A stretch of 64,000 nt of DNA. It comes from Photobacterium salinisoli (GTDB lineage Bacteria > Pseudomonadota > Gammaproteobacteria > Enterobacterales > Vibrionaceae). Positions within the stretch are counted from its first letter, which is position 1. Each line of letters starts with the position of its first letter. Below are positions 37,438 through 45,803 of the stretch, one piece after another. The translations under genes and the position numbers were made by a program. The stretch covers positions 124,001-188,000 of the forward strand of contig NZ_QZMS01000013.1 in NCBI RefSeq assembly GCF_003614885.1. Reading direction: 5' to 3'. The notes beneath the pieces are model-generated. The model saw nothing but the letters and a program-made list of their open reading frames with translations, was not told where the DNA came from and did no database searches.

Positions 37438-38799
37438 TTACGCAAGTGCCTGCTCGCGTGCTTTTTGTTTATGGTGCGCTCGCTCACCCACAAAGGCATA
37501 CATCAGGAAAATGATGGACGCGATACAAGAGCCCACCAGCACGATGAAACCGCCGTCCCAGCCAAAGTGATCCACTGTGTAACCCAGCACCGCATTCGCC
37601 GCGACGGCGCCACCCAGGTAACCAAACAGACCGGTCAGACCCGCCGCCGTGCCCGCCGCTTTTTTCGGCGCCAGTTCAAGCGCATACAGACCTATCAGCA
37701 TCACAGGACCATAAATCAGGAAACCGATCGCAATCAGTGCCAGCATATCAACGGTCGGGTTACCTGCCGGGTTGAACCAGTAAACCAGCACTGCCAGTGT
37801 AACCAGTACCATGAACAGAATACCGGCCGGTGCACGGCGTCCTTTGAACAGTTTGTCTGAAATCCAACCGCACAGCAGCGTGCCCGGGATCCCGGCCCAC
37901 TCATACAGGAAATACGCCCAGGATGATTTATCCACGGTAAATTCCTTGGCTTCTTTGAGGTACACAGGTGCCCAGTCGAGTACGCCGTAGCGGATCAGGT
38001 ACACAAAGGCGTTGGCTATCGCGATAGACCACAACAGTTTGTTGGAGAATACGTATTTGAAGAAAATCTCTTTGGCCGACATTTCATTTTCATGAGACTT
38101 GTCGTAATCGTCCGGATAATCGTTTTTGTATTCTTCAATCGCCGGCAGGCCACATGACTGTGGCGTATCGCGTACCGTCAGCCAGATGAAAACAGCCACC
38201 AGAGCAGCAAAAAAGGCAGGGACATAAAAAGCGGCACGCCAGTCATCCTGGAAAGCCCACAGACCGAGTAGGAACAGCGGCCCAATCAGGCCACCGCCCA
38301 CGTTATGAGCGACATTCCAGACCGAGACAATTTCGCCCCGCTCTTTACGGGACCACCAGTGCACCATAGTCCGGCCGCACGCGGGCCAGCCCATGCCCTG
38401 GAACCAGCCGTTCAGGAACAGTAGGATAAACATGGCGGTAATGCTGCTCGTCGCCCAAGGCATGAAACCGAAGCAGAACATCACCAGTGACGACATCAGC
38501 AGGCCGGCACTTAAGAAATAGCGTGGATCGGAGCGGTCAGACACGCTGCCCATCAGAAACTTAGACAGACCATAGGAAATAGAGACAGCTGCCAGCGCGA
38601 CACCCAGATCACCACGACTAAAGCCTTGCTCAATCAGGTATGGCATCGCCAGACTGAAATTCTTACGTACCAGGTAATAACCCGCATACCCGAAAAAAAT
38701 TCCAATAAAAAGCTGCCACCGCAGACGTTTGTAGGTGCTGTCAACCTTGTCTGCCGGCAGCAGCGGTTGATGCGCTTTGGGGGTAAAAATTCCAAACAT
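37438..38799 (-). CDS. glpT: Glycerol-3-phosphate:phosphate antiporter GlpT
   Basis: The 453-residue major facilitator protein has twelve predicted helices and the organophosphate:phosphate antiporter signature ([19 protein letters not shown]). Substrate-binding residues of E. coli GlpT are conserved: Arg in VRKNFS near residue 45, His in NVAHNVGGG and Arg in LIRYGVLDW. It exchanges phosphate for glycerol-3-phosphate (and is the usual entry route of fosfomycin). Upstream of glpQ and downstream of a GlpR-like operator. This operon sits between nadC and pilA, which are adjacent in several relatives. Confidence 0.96.
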   Translation of the reverse strand: MFGIFTPKAHQPLLPADKVDSTYKRLRWQLFIGIFFGYAGYYLVRKNFSLAMPYLIEQGFSRGDLGVALAAVSISYGLSKFLMGSVSDRSDPRYFLSAGLLMSSLVMFCFGFMPWATSSITAMFILLFLNGWFQGMGWPACGRTMVHWWSRKERGEIVSVWNVAHNVGGGLIGPLFLLGLWAFQDDWRAAFYVPAFFAALVAVFIWLTVRDTPQSCGLPAIEEYKNDYPDDYDKSHENEMSAKEIFFKYVFSNKLLWSIAIANAFVYLIRYGVLDWAPVYLKEAKEFTVDKSSWAYFLYEWAGIPGTLLCGWISDKLFKGRRAPAGILFMVLVTLAVLVYWFNPAGNPTVDMLALIAIGFLIYGPVMLIGLYALELAPKKAAGTAAGLTGLFGYLGGAVAANAVLGYTVDHFGWDGGFIVLVGSCIASIIFLMYAFVGERAHHKQKAREQALA

Positions 38800-39221
38800 T
38801 CAGAGGGAACCTCGTTGTTATGATTATTGCGATGGTTTTTGTGAGCGAGTGAGCGTATTCATCAAATTGATGAAAGTAAATATTTTCGTTTATGCTCATT
38901 TGTTATCTGTGATCTGTGTATTGTCTTGATAGATACCCAACAAAAATAGTGGTTTTTAAGTAACTTACCGCAATTACACTGCAGTTATGCCCACCTGGCA
39001 CCTTGAGCACATTCGAGCAAACAGGCCGGATTTATAACAATCCAGCCCCTGATGCCGCCTGCCCAAGGCTGTTTTCTTCGAGAAGCCTCCAGTCATCGTC
39101 TGAATGTACAGGTTGTTGCAGCCAGAGTATTGAATAGCACCGAGAAACGAAAACTCATTGCTATCCATATGAATAATATGACTTATTTTCATTCGCACAG
39201 GTTCTTCAGGTGGATAGCATA
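38800..39221. other. Divergent regulatory interval between glpT and pilA
   Basis: These 422 bases hold the glpT promoter region with a GlpR-like site (38882-38900) and, toward pilA, an AT-rich leader with no convincing -35/-10 pair that I trust. A 74-codon minus-strand frame (39198-38974) has no Shine-Dalgarno and no family look. Nothing else is recognisable in 38941-39200. Confidence 0.5.
38882..38900 (-). promoter_or_regulatory. GlpR-like operator upstream of glpT
   Basis: ATTTTCGTTTATGCTCATT resembles the GlpR consensus (WATKYTCGWWAWMWWCGAGMAW): a good left half (ATTTTCG) and a degenerate right half (GCTCAT). It lies about 85 bases upstream of the glpT start, suitable for glycerol-3-phosphate induction. 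Confidence 0.4.
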
Positions 39222-39713
39222 ATGACCAGGCACAGTGGATTTACATTGATCGAATTGATGATAGTGGTGGCTATCATCAGTATTCTGGCGGCGTTTGCCA
39301 TGCCGGCTTATCAGGGATACACCCAGCGAGCCCATGCAACTGAGATGCTGCATGCTTCCTCGGCGATGAAAACCGCGGTCAGTTTATGCCTGATGACAGG
39401 GCAAACATCCGGTACCGCACAGCTGATCGACTGTCAAAGCGGCAGTAACGGTGTACCCGCCAGACAACTTTTCAGCAAAAGCAATGGTGACAGTTTTGAG
39501 ATTTACTCCACGGTGACGGCAAGCCTGTCAGGTACCACACCAACCATCACGGACGGCACCGCCATAGTGGCGCGTATTCCGGAAGGACAGCGCAAAGGCA
39601 GCCTGCCAGCAGATGCCGAAATCCGGCTACAGCCACAGAGCGACTCCCACGGTATTATCTGGCGGACACTCTGCAGCGGTGATAACCAGTCGCAATTTTG
39701 TCCGGGGCAATAA
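39222..39713 (+). CDS. pilA: Type IV major pilin PilA
   Basis: From the ATG at 39222 the prepilin has 163 residues with a class IVa leader: MTRHSG, then [18 protein letters not shown], so PilD would cut after Gly6 and leave an N-terminal Phe for methylation. Glu5 of the mature form is present. A C-terminal cysteine pair (C near [11 protein letters not shown]) forms the D-region loop. The frame also opens at GTG 39210; the ATG is preferred by leader length and by AGGTGG upstream. First gene of pilABCD; in Vibrio cholerae the homologous pilus serves chitin binding and DNA uptake. Confidence 0.93.
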   Translation: MTRHSGFTLIELMIVVAIISILAAFAMPAYQGYTQRAHATEMLHASSAMKTAVSLCLMTGQTSGTAQLIDCQSGSNGVPARQLFSKSNGDSFEIYSTVTASLSGTTPTITDGTAIVARIPEGQRKGSLPADAEIRLQPQSDSHGIIWRTLCSGDNQSQFCPGQ

Positions 39714-39714
39714 G

Positions 39715-41418
39715 ATGAGCAGCGCCCTGGTGAACACGTTACTGCAATCGAGCCTTATCAATCCGGCCGAAGCCGAACTTATCCTGGCTGAAATGCGCCG
39801 TCATCACCTGAACGATATCGCGGCAATAGTCAGCTCAGGTGTGTTCAGCGACTGGGATCTGGCCAAACAACTGGCCCATCTTGCTACGCTGCCTATGGAC
39901 GATGTCCACCATTACGATTACCAGTCAGTCTGTAAAACGCTGAGCCTCAGGCCTCTGATAGAAAGACACAGCATACTTCCCCTCGCACTGGACAAAGATG
40001 TGCTCACCCTAGGGATCGCCAATCCCTTTGACACCCGTAGCCAGGACGAATGCCGCTTTGCCTCCGGCTATCAGATTTCACCGGTGGTTTTACCGCTCAG
40101 GCAGCTGGAAAACGCCATCAGGCGGATTTACGGCGACCCAATTACCAGCACGCTGCACACAGCCAGCCTCAACGACAATGAGATAGCGCAGCTCTCAGCC
40201 GCCCAGATTCAGCCAACCGAACCGGTGGCCGACAACGACGACGCCCCGGTCAGCCGTTATCTCAATCACCTGCTGCTGGATGCGGTAAGGCGGCAGGCGT
40301 CTGACATCCATATCGAACCCTTGGAGAAGCAGTGCCGGATCCGGTTTCGCTGTGATGGTCTGCTGCTGATTCATGCCACTCCCCCTTCGGATTTGGCTGC
40401 CCGGCTGGCCGCCAGGCTCAAAATACTCGCCAGACTCAACATAGCAGAACGCCGCCTGCCTCAGGATGGCCGCTTCAGGCTACCACTCAACCAAGAGCTA
40501 ACCGTAGATATGCGGGTCTCGACCTTGCCTGCGCAGTGGGGAGAAAAAGTCGTCTTACGCTTACTCGACAGCAACCATATTCCGCTGGCACTTCACCGGC
40601 TGGGGTATACCGACGGCCAGCGCTATGTCTTTGAGCAGGCTCTGACTAAACCGCAGGGGCTGATTCTGGTTACCGGCCCGACCGGCAGCGGAAAAACACT
40701 GTCGCTGTATGCCGCCCTGAACTTATTGAACAAAGAACATCGCAACATCTGTACCGCAGAAGATCCGGTCGAAATTCAATTACCGGGTATTAACCAGCTC
40801 CACATTCACCCAGCCATAGGGCTGGATTTTGCCACGGCACTGCGGACCTTCCTGCGCCAGGATCCCGATGTGATCATGATAGGTGAGATCCGGGATCAGG
40901 AAACGGCAACCATGGCGGTACGCGCCGCGCAGACAGGACACCTGGTGCTCTCCACCCTGCACACTAATTCCGCGGCCGATACCCTGAACCGATTACAGCA
41001 TCTGGGGATCGCGCCTTATGAGCTCAGCGCTTCCCTCAGTCTGATCATCGCCCAGCGACTGGTTCGCTGCCTGTGCCCGCACTGTAAGCAACAAGCTGAC
41101 TTAACGTCCCACCAACGCCAAAAACTGGCCATAGATGCGTTAACGCCAGTGTTTGCCGCCAATCCTAAGGGTTGCGAACACTGTAATCAGGGCTACTTAG
41201 GCAGAACAGGGCTGTTTGAACTGGTCTCTTGCACTGCCAGTCAGGCAAACCCGTTAAGTGCAGCCACACTCTCCGATTCTATCGCTGAGCGGGCTGACAA
41301 TCTGTCACTGGAGCAAGCCGGGATCCGCTTGCTCTGCAAAGGGATCACCAGCCTGAGCGAGCTGCAGCGGGTTCTGGGCTATGAGAGCCTGCAGTCAGAA
41401 ACCGGAAGTGCCGGATAA
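39715..41418 (+). CDS. pilB: Type IV pilus assembly ATPase PilB
   Basis: The 567-residue hexameric ATPase drives pilus extension. It has the N-terminal MshEN-like domain, the Walker A GPTGSGKT at about residues 321-328, the Asp and His boxes (EDPVEIQLPGINQLHIH; AAQTGHLVLSTLHTN), Walker B VIMIGEIRD and the tetracysteine zinc motif CLCPHC...GCEHC. The start follows the pilA stop by one base; a longer reading from 39613 lies inside pilA and is unlikely. The stop overlaps the pilC start (TAATG). Confidence 0.95.
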   Translation: MSSALVNTLLQSSLINPAEAELILAEMRRHHLNDIAAIVSSGVFSDWDLAKQLAHLATLPMDDVHHYDYQSVCKTLSLRPLIERHSILPLALDKDVLTLGIANPFDTRSQDECRFASGYQISPVVLPLRQLENAIRRIYGDPITSTLHTASLNDNEIAQLSAAQIQPTEPVADNDDAPVSRYLNHLLLDAVRRQASDIHIEPLEKQCRIRFRCDGLLLIHATPPSDLAARLAARLKILARLNIAERRLPQDGRFRLPLNQELTVDMRVSTLPAQWGEKVVLRLLDSNHIPLALHRLGYTDGQRYVFEQALTKPQGLILVTGPTGSGKTLSLYAALNLLNKEHRNICTAEDPVEIQLPGINQLHIHPAIGLDFATALRTFLRQDPDVIMIGEIRDQETATMAVRAAQTGHLVLSTLHTNSAADTLNRLQHLGIAPYELSASLSLIIAQRLVRCLCPHCKQQADLTSHQRQKLAIDALTPVFAANPKGCEHCNQGYLGRTGLFELVSCTASQANPLSAATLSDSIAERADNLSLEQAGIRLLCKGITSLSELQRVLGYESLQSETGSAG

Positions 41419-42650
41419 TGCCGGCTGAACGTTTAGGTTATTTTCGGTGGCGAGGACGCCACCGCAATGGCCGCAGCGCCAGCGGCGTGGGTGTCGCTTT
41501 CCAGCCCGGCGAAATCGAAGACTCGCTTCACGCTCAATCGATTACACCTCAGTCGATCCGCCGTATCCGCCCCGGCTGGATAACCTATCGCCGTCATCGT
41601 TTCCGCCCACAGGATCTGACCGACATGTTCCGGCAACTGGCCAGCTTACTGAATGCATCTCTGCCGCTGAGCGCAGCGCTGGCCATTATGACCAAAGAGC
41701 AAAACCGGATGGAAGCCGCCGCCATACTGAAGCGTATCCAGCAGCAGGTCACATCCGGCACCCCACTCTCTGAAGCTGTTGCCCGCCACACGCCCTGTTG
41801 CGATGCTATCGTCACCAGCCTGATCAAAGCCGGTGAGTTCGCCGGCCAACTGCCGCAAATCCTGGAACAGATTGCCTCGTACCGCGAACAGTATCATCAG
41901 CTGCAGCGCACCCTGTTCCATGCGCTGCTCTACCCTGCTGCGGTTTGTGTGGTGGCCATGGCGGTGACCGCACTGATGCTGGTGTGGATCATTCCGCAAT
42001 TTGCCGGATTGTTTGCCACCATGGGCCACCAACTGCCCTGGTTGACCCGTACTGTGCTGACGTTGTCGGACTACGCCAGCCGGTACAGCCTGCCACTCGT
42101 GGCCGGTGTGGCCCTGATAACCGCGCTCTGCCGCTGGCAGTATGGCCGCAGCCTGCGCTGGCAATACCGTTTTCATCGTATAGCGCTGCTGTTACCACTT
42201 GCGGGCACCTGCTTGCATCTGGCTGCACAAGCGCGTTTCACCCGCACCTTGGGTACCACCTTTAAAGCCGGCGTCCCTTTGCTGGACGGACTGGACCTTG
42301 CCGCGAGTACCTGCGGCAATAAAGTGCTGGAACACACCTACCACCAGGCTGCCCGTCTGGTCGCCGGCGGACAACCGCTCTACTCCGCGATCCGGCAAGG
42401 AATGGGCAAACAACGCCCCTTCATTCCAGAGCGTCTGATACAGCTCATCAGGGTTGGTGAAGAAACCGGGAAAATAGACACTATGCTGCTCGAGCTGGCG
42501 GCTTATTATGACAACGCACTGTCACAACAGCTTAAAACGCTGACCACCCTGCTCGAGCCTGTACTGATACTTGTCATAGGGATGATTATCGGCACCTTGC
42601 TGCTGGCTATGTACCTACCGGTGTTTGACCTGATGAAAGCCGTCGGCTGA
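41418..42650 (+). CDS. pilC: Type IV pilus inner membrane platform protein PilC
   Basis: The 410-residue protein has two GspF domains, each a cytoplasmic helical bundle followed by membrane helices (about 175-200 and near 225, and a final helix 380-400), with FRQLASLLNASLPLSAAL and FTRTLGTTFKAGVPLLDGL as the matching repeat starts. It anchors PilB and the growing pilus. Overlaps the pilB stop by one base. About 75 bases separate it from pilD. Confidence 0.95.
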   Translation: MPAERLGYFRWRGRHRNGRSASGVGVAFQPGEIEDSLHAQSITPQSIRRIRPGWITYRRHRFRPQDLTDMFRQLASLLNASLPLSAALAIMTKEQNRMEAAAILKRIQQQVTSGTPLSEAVARHTPCCDAIVTSLIKAGEFAGQLPQILEQIASYREQYHQLQRTLFHALLYPAAVCVVAMAVTALMLVWIIPQFAGLFATMGHQLPWLTRTVLTLSDYASRYSLPLVAGVALITALCRWQYGRSLRWQYRFHRIALLLPLAGTCLHLAAQARFTRTLGTTFKAGVPLLDGLDLAASTCGNKVLEHTYHQAARLVAGGQPLYSAIRQGMGKQRPFIPERLIQLIRVGEETGKIDTMLLELAAYYDNALSQQLKTLTTLLEPVLILVIGMIIGTLLLAMYLPVFDLMKAVG

Positions 42651-42724
42651 GTTCTTTTTCAGCGGCTCGCTACTGACAGCAAAATCAGGCTAAAATAACG
42701 GTTCTTCGGATATCTTGATGGAAA

Positions 42725-43624
42725 ATGAGCAATCTCATGGCGTTACTGACCTACTATCCCTGGCTTTACCCTCTGGCGGCCGCTATTTTCGGCCTGATCG
42801 CCGGCAGCTTTCTGAATGTGGTCATCCTGCGCCTGCCTGTCATGATGGAAAGACAATGGCGCGCAGATTGCGCCGAGTGCTTTTCGGAACATGCAGAAAT
42901 TGGCCCCCAGCCTGTCTTTAATCTCAGTGTACCGGCTTCCAGCTGCCCGCACTGCCAGCATAAGATCCGCGCCTGGGAAAACATTCCTGTCATCAGCTGG
43001 GTCTTGCTCGGTGGCCGTTGCAGTCACTGCAAAGCAAAAATCAGTGTCCGCTATCCTGCCATTGAACTTCTGACTGCGCTCACCGCGCTGGCCGTCGCAC
43101 TGGTGTTACCCTTTTCGGCCTGGAGCCTGGCGGTGATTGGCGCCGGTTGCGCCCTGATCGCCCTGACGTTCATTGATATAGATAAAATGCTGCTGCCTGA
43201 TCAGCTCACTCTGCCTCTGATGTGGGCCGGCTTGCTGCTGGCCCTGCTGGATATCAGCCCGGTCAGTCTGCAATCTGCCGTGATTGGGGCTATGGCCGGC
43301 TACTTGTCGCTCTGGAGCCTGTACTGGGTATTCAAGCTGCTCACAGGCAAGGAAGGCATGGGCTACGGCGATTTCAAACTTCTGGCCGCGCTGGGAGCCT
43401 GGGCCGGATGGCAGTTGCTGCCTTTTATTGTTCTGCTCTCTTCCTTGCTCGGCGCTATCTGTGGCATCATTTTACTGCGTATGCAACACAGCGACAGGCA
43501 GACAGGTATGCAAACGCCGTTTTCATTCGGGCCTTACCTGGCGCTGGCCGGGTGGATAGCCCTGCTTTGGGGGGCCCCTGTGCTTAACTGGTATGTAGGG
43601 ACATATTTAGGATATCCATTATGA
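42725..43624 (+). CDS. pilD: Prepilin peptidase / N-methyltransferase PilD
   Basis: The 299-residue, multi-spanning enzyme cuts prepilin leaders and methylates the new N-terminus. It has the two CxxC pairs of the methylase domain (SCPHCQHKI and GRCSHCKAK) and the catalytic aspartates of the TFPP family, D151 in FIDIDKMLLPD and D216 in GMGYGDFKLLA. It would process PilA here and probably type II secretion pseudopilins encoded elsewhere. A second in-frame ATG is four codons in. The stop overlaps the coaE start (ATGA). Confidence 0.96.
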   Translation: MSNLMALLTYYPWLYPLAAAIFGLIAGSFLNVVILRLPVMMERQWRADCAECFSEHAEIGPQPVFNLSVPASSCPHCQHKIRAWENIPVISWVLLGGRCSHCKAKISVRYPAIELLTALTALAVALVLPFSAWSLAVIGAGCALIALTFIDIDKMLLPDQLTLPLMWAGLLLALLDISPVSLQSAVIGAMAGYLSLWSLYWVFKLLTGKEGMGYGDFKLLAALGAWAGWQLLPFIVLLSSLLGAICGIILLRMQHSDRQTGMQTPFSFGPYLALAGWIALLWGAPVLNWYVGTYLGYPL

Positions 43625-44232
43625 CTTTGGTAGTCGGCCTGACTGGCGGCATTGGCAGCGGTAAAACCACAGTGGCTAACCTGTTTGCCGACTACGGCAT
43701 CGATATCATTGATGCCGATCTGATTGCAAGAGAGGTTGTGGCTCCCGGATCAGCAGGCCTCAAAGCCATAGCAGAACGCTTCGGGAATGACATCCTGCTG
43801 ACAGATGGTCAGCTCAATCGCAGTAAACTCAGAGACGCTATCTTTAATGAGCCTGCGCAGAAAGCCTGGCTCGATAGCTTGCTGCATCCCATGATTCGCC
43901 AGCAGATGAAGCAGGATATCAGTAAAGCCAGCTCGCCTTATTGCCTGTTAGTTGTACCCTTAATGGTGGAGAATCAACTGCAAGCCATGACCGACAGACT
44001 GCTGGTGATCGATGTTCGGGAAGACATACAAATAGCCCGCACTGCGGTCAGGGATAAGGTCAACGACGATCAGGTCCGTAAAATTCTGGCGGCTCAGGCC
44101 AGCCGGGAACAACGGCTTGCTGCGGCTGACGATGTGATTGATAACAATGGCGACAGTCACCAGTTACGCGGTGAAGTTGCCCGGCTGCATCAGCAATATC
44201 TGCTCATGAGCGAGCAGGCTGATCGCAATTGA
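43621..44232 (+). CDS. coaE: Dephospho-CoA kinase
   Basis: The 203-residue kinase phosphorylates dephospho-CoA in the last step of coenzyme A synthesis. Walker A GGIGSGKTT is at residues 9-17, followed by DADLIAREVV and the LID-type region LLHPMIRQQM. Its ATG overlaps the pilD stop, so it is coupled to the pilus operon, a conserved but functionally unrelated arrangement. Confidence 0.97.
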   Translation: MTLVVGLTGGIGSGKTTVANLFADYGIDIIDADLIAREVVAPGSAGLKAIAERFGNDILLTDGQLNRSKLRDAIFNEPAQKAWLDSLLHPMIRQQMKQDISKASSPYCLLVVPLMVENQLQAMTDRLLVIDVREDIQIARTAVRDKVNDDQVRKILAAQASREQRLAAADDVIDNNGDSHQLRGEVARLHQQYLLMSEQADRN

Positions 44233-44270
44233 TACAGCGCTGATCAAAAGATGAATAACAGGCCCGCACT

Positions 44271-45035
44271 ATGCAGACTACCCGGCAGACAACCCGTTTT
44301 GAGCATCCGTTAAACGAAAAAGTCCGTACTTACCTGCGACTGGAGTATTTATTGCTCCAAATGAATCACACCAGTGAATCGGACGATCCCTGGCAATATC
44401 AGCTCTTTTTCCGCGCTTTGTTCGATGTGCTGGATATTCTTGATCAGATCCAGGTGAAAAGTGAGCTGGCCAAAGATCTGGATAAGCAGCAATCTCAGCT
44501 CAAGCTCTGGCTGGATGTCGACGGTGTGGATCAAAGCGCCGTTCTGTCACTGTTGGATCAAATGGCTTCCATCCACCACCACCTGATCACAGCGCCGCGT
44601 CTGGGCCAGATCTTACGTGAAGATCGCTTTCTGGCCGGGATCAAACAACGCTTCTCGCTGCCAGGCGGCAGTTGCTGTTTCGATCTGCCCAGCCTGCATC
44701 ACTGGTTACACCTGTCGCAGGACGGCAAACAGGCCGATATGGCATACTGGTTAGATCAACTCAAGCCAATGGCTCAGGCAATTCACCTATGGCTGAGAGT
44801 CACCAGAGAATCCGGCCACTTCAAACCCCAGATAGCCCGCAACGGTTTTTTCCAGCACGATGCGGAAAATGCCAGCCTGCTACGCTTACAAATTTGCCCC
44901 AGCTATGGGGTTTACCCTATGATATCCGGTCACCGTAGCCGGTTTGCCATCCGATTCATGCCCTTTGATGAAGGGCAGAGCACGACGAATAATCCGGTGA
45001 CCGAAAGAATTGAATTCACACTAGCGATTTGCTGA
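44271..45035 (+). CDS. zapD: Cell division protein ZapD
   Basis: The 254-residue cytoplasmic protein matches ZapD (formerly YacF): [18 protein letters not shown] at the N-terminus and the helical plus beta-strand layout ending in [10 protein letters not shown]. ZapD cross-links FtsZ filaments through their C-terminal peptide; FtsZ with that peptide is encoded at 50,480-51,664 here. Follows coaE by 38 bases and precedes yacG by seven. Confidence 0.95.
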   Translation: MQTTRQTTRFEHPLNEKVRTYLRLEYLLLQMNHTSESDDPWQYQLFFRALFDVLDILDQIQVKSELAKDLDKQQSQLKLWLDVDGVDQSAVLSLLDQMASIHHHLITAPRLGQILREDRFLAGIKQRFSLPGGSCCFDLPSLHHWLHLSQDGKQADMAYWLDQLKPMAQAIHLWLRVTRESGHFKPQIARNGFFQHDAENASLLRLQICPSYGVYPMISGHRSRFAIRFMPFDEGQSTTNNPVTERIEFTLAIC

Positions 45036-45042
45036 GGTTCCC

Positions 45043-45246
45043 GTGTCGCAACAAAGAACACCCACGATAGTCAAATGCCCGACCTGCCAGGCCGACGTTG
45101 TATGGGGAGAAGTCAGTCCGTACCGGCCTTTTTGCTCCAAACGTTGCCAGCTCATTGATTTAGGGGAATGGGCAGCAGAAGAAAAAGCCATACCCGGTGC
45201 CCCTGACATGTCAGACTCAGACGGCTGGTCAGAAGATAACGCGTAA
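45043..45246 (+). CDS. yacG: DNA gyrase inhibitor YacG
   Basis: The 67-residue zinc protein has the CPTC...CSKRC set of four cysteines (residues about 12, 15, 31 and 35) and the typical [16 protein letters not shown] segment. YacG binds GyrB and inhibits gyrase in E. coli. The start is GTG at 45043 with GAGG five bases upstream. Last gene of the pil-coaE-zapD run; converges on mutT. Confidence 0.94.
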   Translation: MSQQRTPTIVKCPTCQADVVWGEVSPYRPFCSKRCQLIDLGEWAAEEKAIPGAPDMSDSDGWSEDNA

Positions 45247-45248
45247 CA

Positions 45249-45269
45249 TAGCGGGTCAACAACCCGCTA
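45249..45269. other. Hairpin between yacG and mutT
   Basis: TAGCGGGT (45249-45256) and ACCCGCTA (45262-45269) form a perfect 8-pair stem between converging genes, without a T-run. It may stabilise 3' ends or assist Rho-dependent termination. Confidence 0.5.
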
Positions 45270-45283
45270 CCAAGCCTGCTGGT

Positions 45284-45682
45284 TTATCGGGCCAGCAGCT
45301 TGTCAATGACCGGATAGTTGGCTTCAGGGAAAGTGAACTCCCGCAGCGCATCCAATGTCACCCATTGCCCTGGCTGGCCTTCACGGCCGTAAGCTTCACC
45401 ATCAAAAGCTTTGATCAGAAAGAAATCGAACTTTAACGCTTTTTCCGGATAGTCATGCTCTAGCTCAATAAAGTGCTCCAGCTCAGTGGCAGTGATACCG
45501 ACTTCTTCGTTCAGCTCACGGATAACCGCTTGCTCGGCCGTTTCCCCCAGCTCTACCTTACCGCCGGCAAATTCCCAGAAGCCACCTTTATGTGCAGTTT
45601 CGGCACGACGGGTAATGAAGACTTTATCCTGCTGGCGGTTCAGGATAATGCCCGCCGATATCCAGACTCGTTTTTTAATCAC
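45284..45682 (-). CDS. mutT: 8-oxo-dGTP diphosphatase MutT
   Basis: The 132-residue Nudix hydrolase removes 8-oxo-dGTP from the nucleotide pool to prevent A:T to C:G mutations. The full Nudix box is present: G(K/x)VELGETAEQAVIRELNEEVGI at about residues 38-60. GTG is the start (45682), with AGGT upstream. It follows secA on the same strand, as in E. coli, but a terminator lies between them, so some independent expression is likely. Confidence 0.95.
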   Translation of the reverse strand: MIKKRVWISAGIILNRQQDKVFITRRAETAHKGGFWEFAGGKVELGETAEQAVIRELNEEVGITATELEHFIELEHDYPEKALKFDFFLIKAFDGEAYGREGQPGQWVTLDALREFTFPEANYPVIDKLLAR

Positions 45683-45754
45683 GCTGCTTACCTGTTCAAA
45701 TACTATTTCGCTCTGTCAGCAGAGCACTCACTTGACTGATTTTAACCTTTGACA

Positions 45755-45786
45755 GAAAAAAACAAAGGCCGCATACGCGGCCTTTG
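45755..45786 (-). terminator. Terminator of secA
   Basis: CAAAGGCCGC (45763-45772), four bases and the inverted copy (45777-45786), with a T-run on the minus strand, 18 bases past the secA stop. Confidence 0.9.
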
Positions 45787-45803
45787 AATAATTACCTGCC
45801 AAA

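Noticed and set aside
38908..38926. CRP site TGTGATCTGTGTATTG upstream of glpT
   Set aside because: Only one half matches TGTGA; the other half has one of five positions.
38992..39010. Sigma-54 promoter (TGGCACCTTGAGCAC) upstream of pilA
   Set aside because: The -24 element fits but TTGC is not at the required distance, and it is over 200 bases from pilA.
38974..39198. 74-codon minus-strand frame upstream of pilA
   Set aside because: No Shine-Dalgarno, no family look; lies in a promoter interval.
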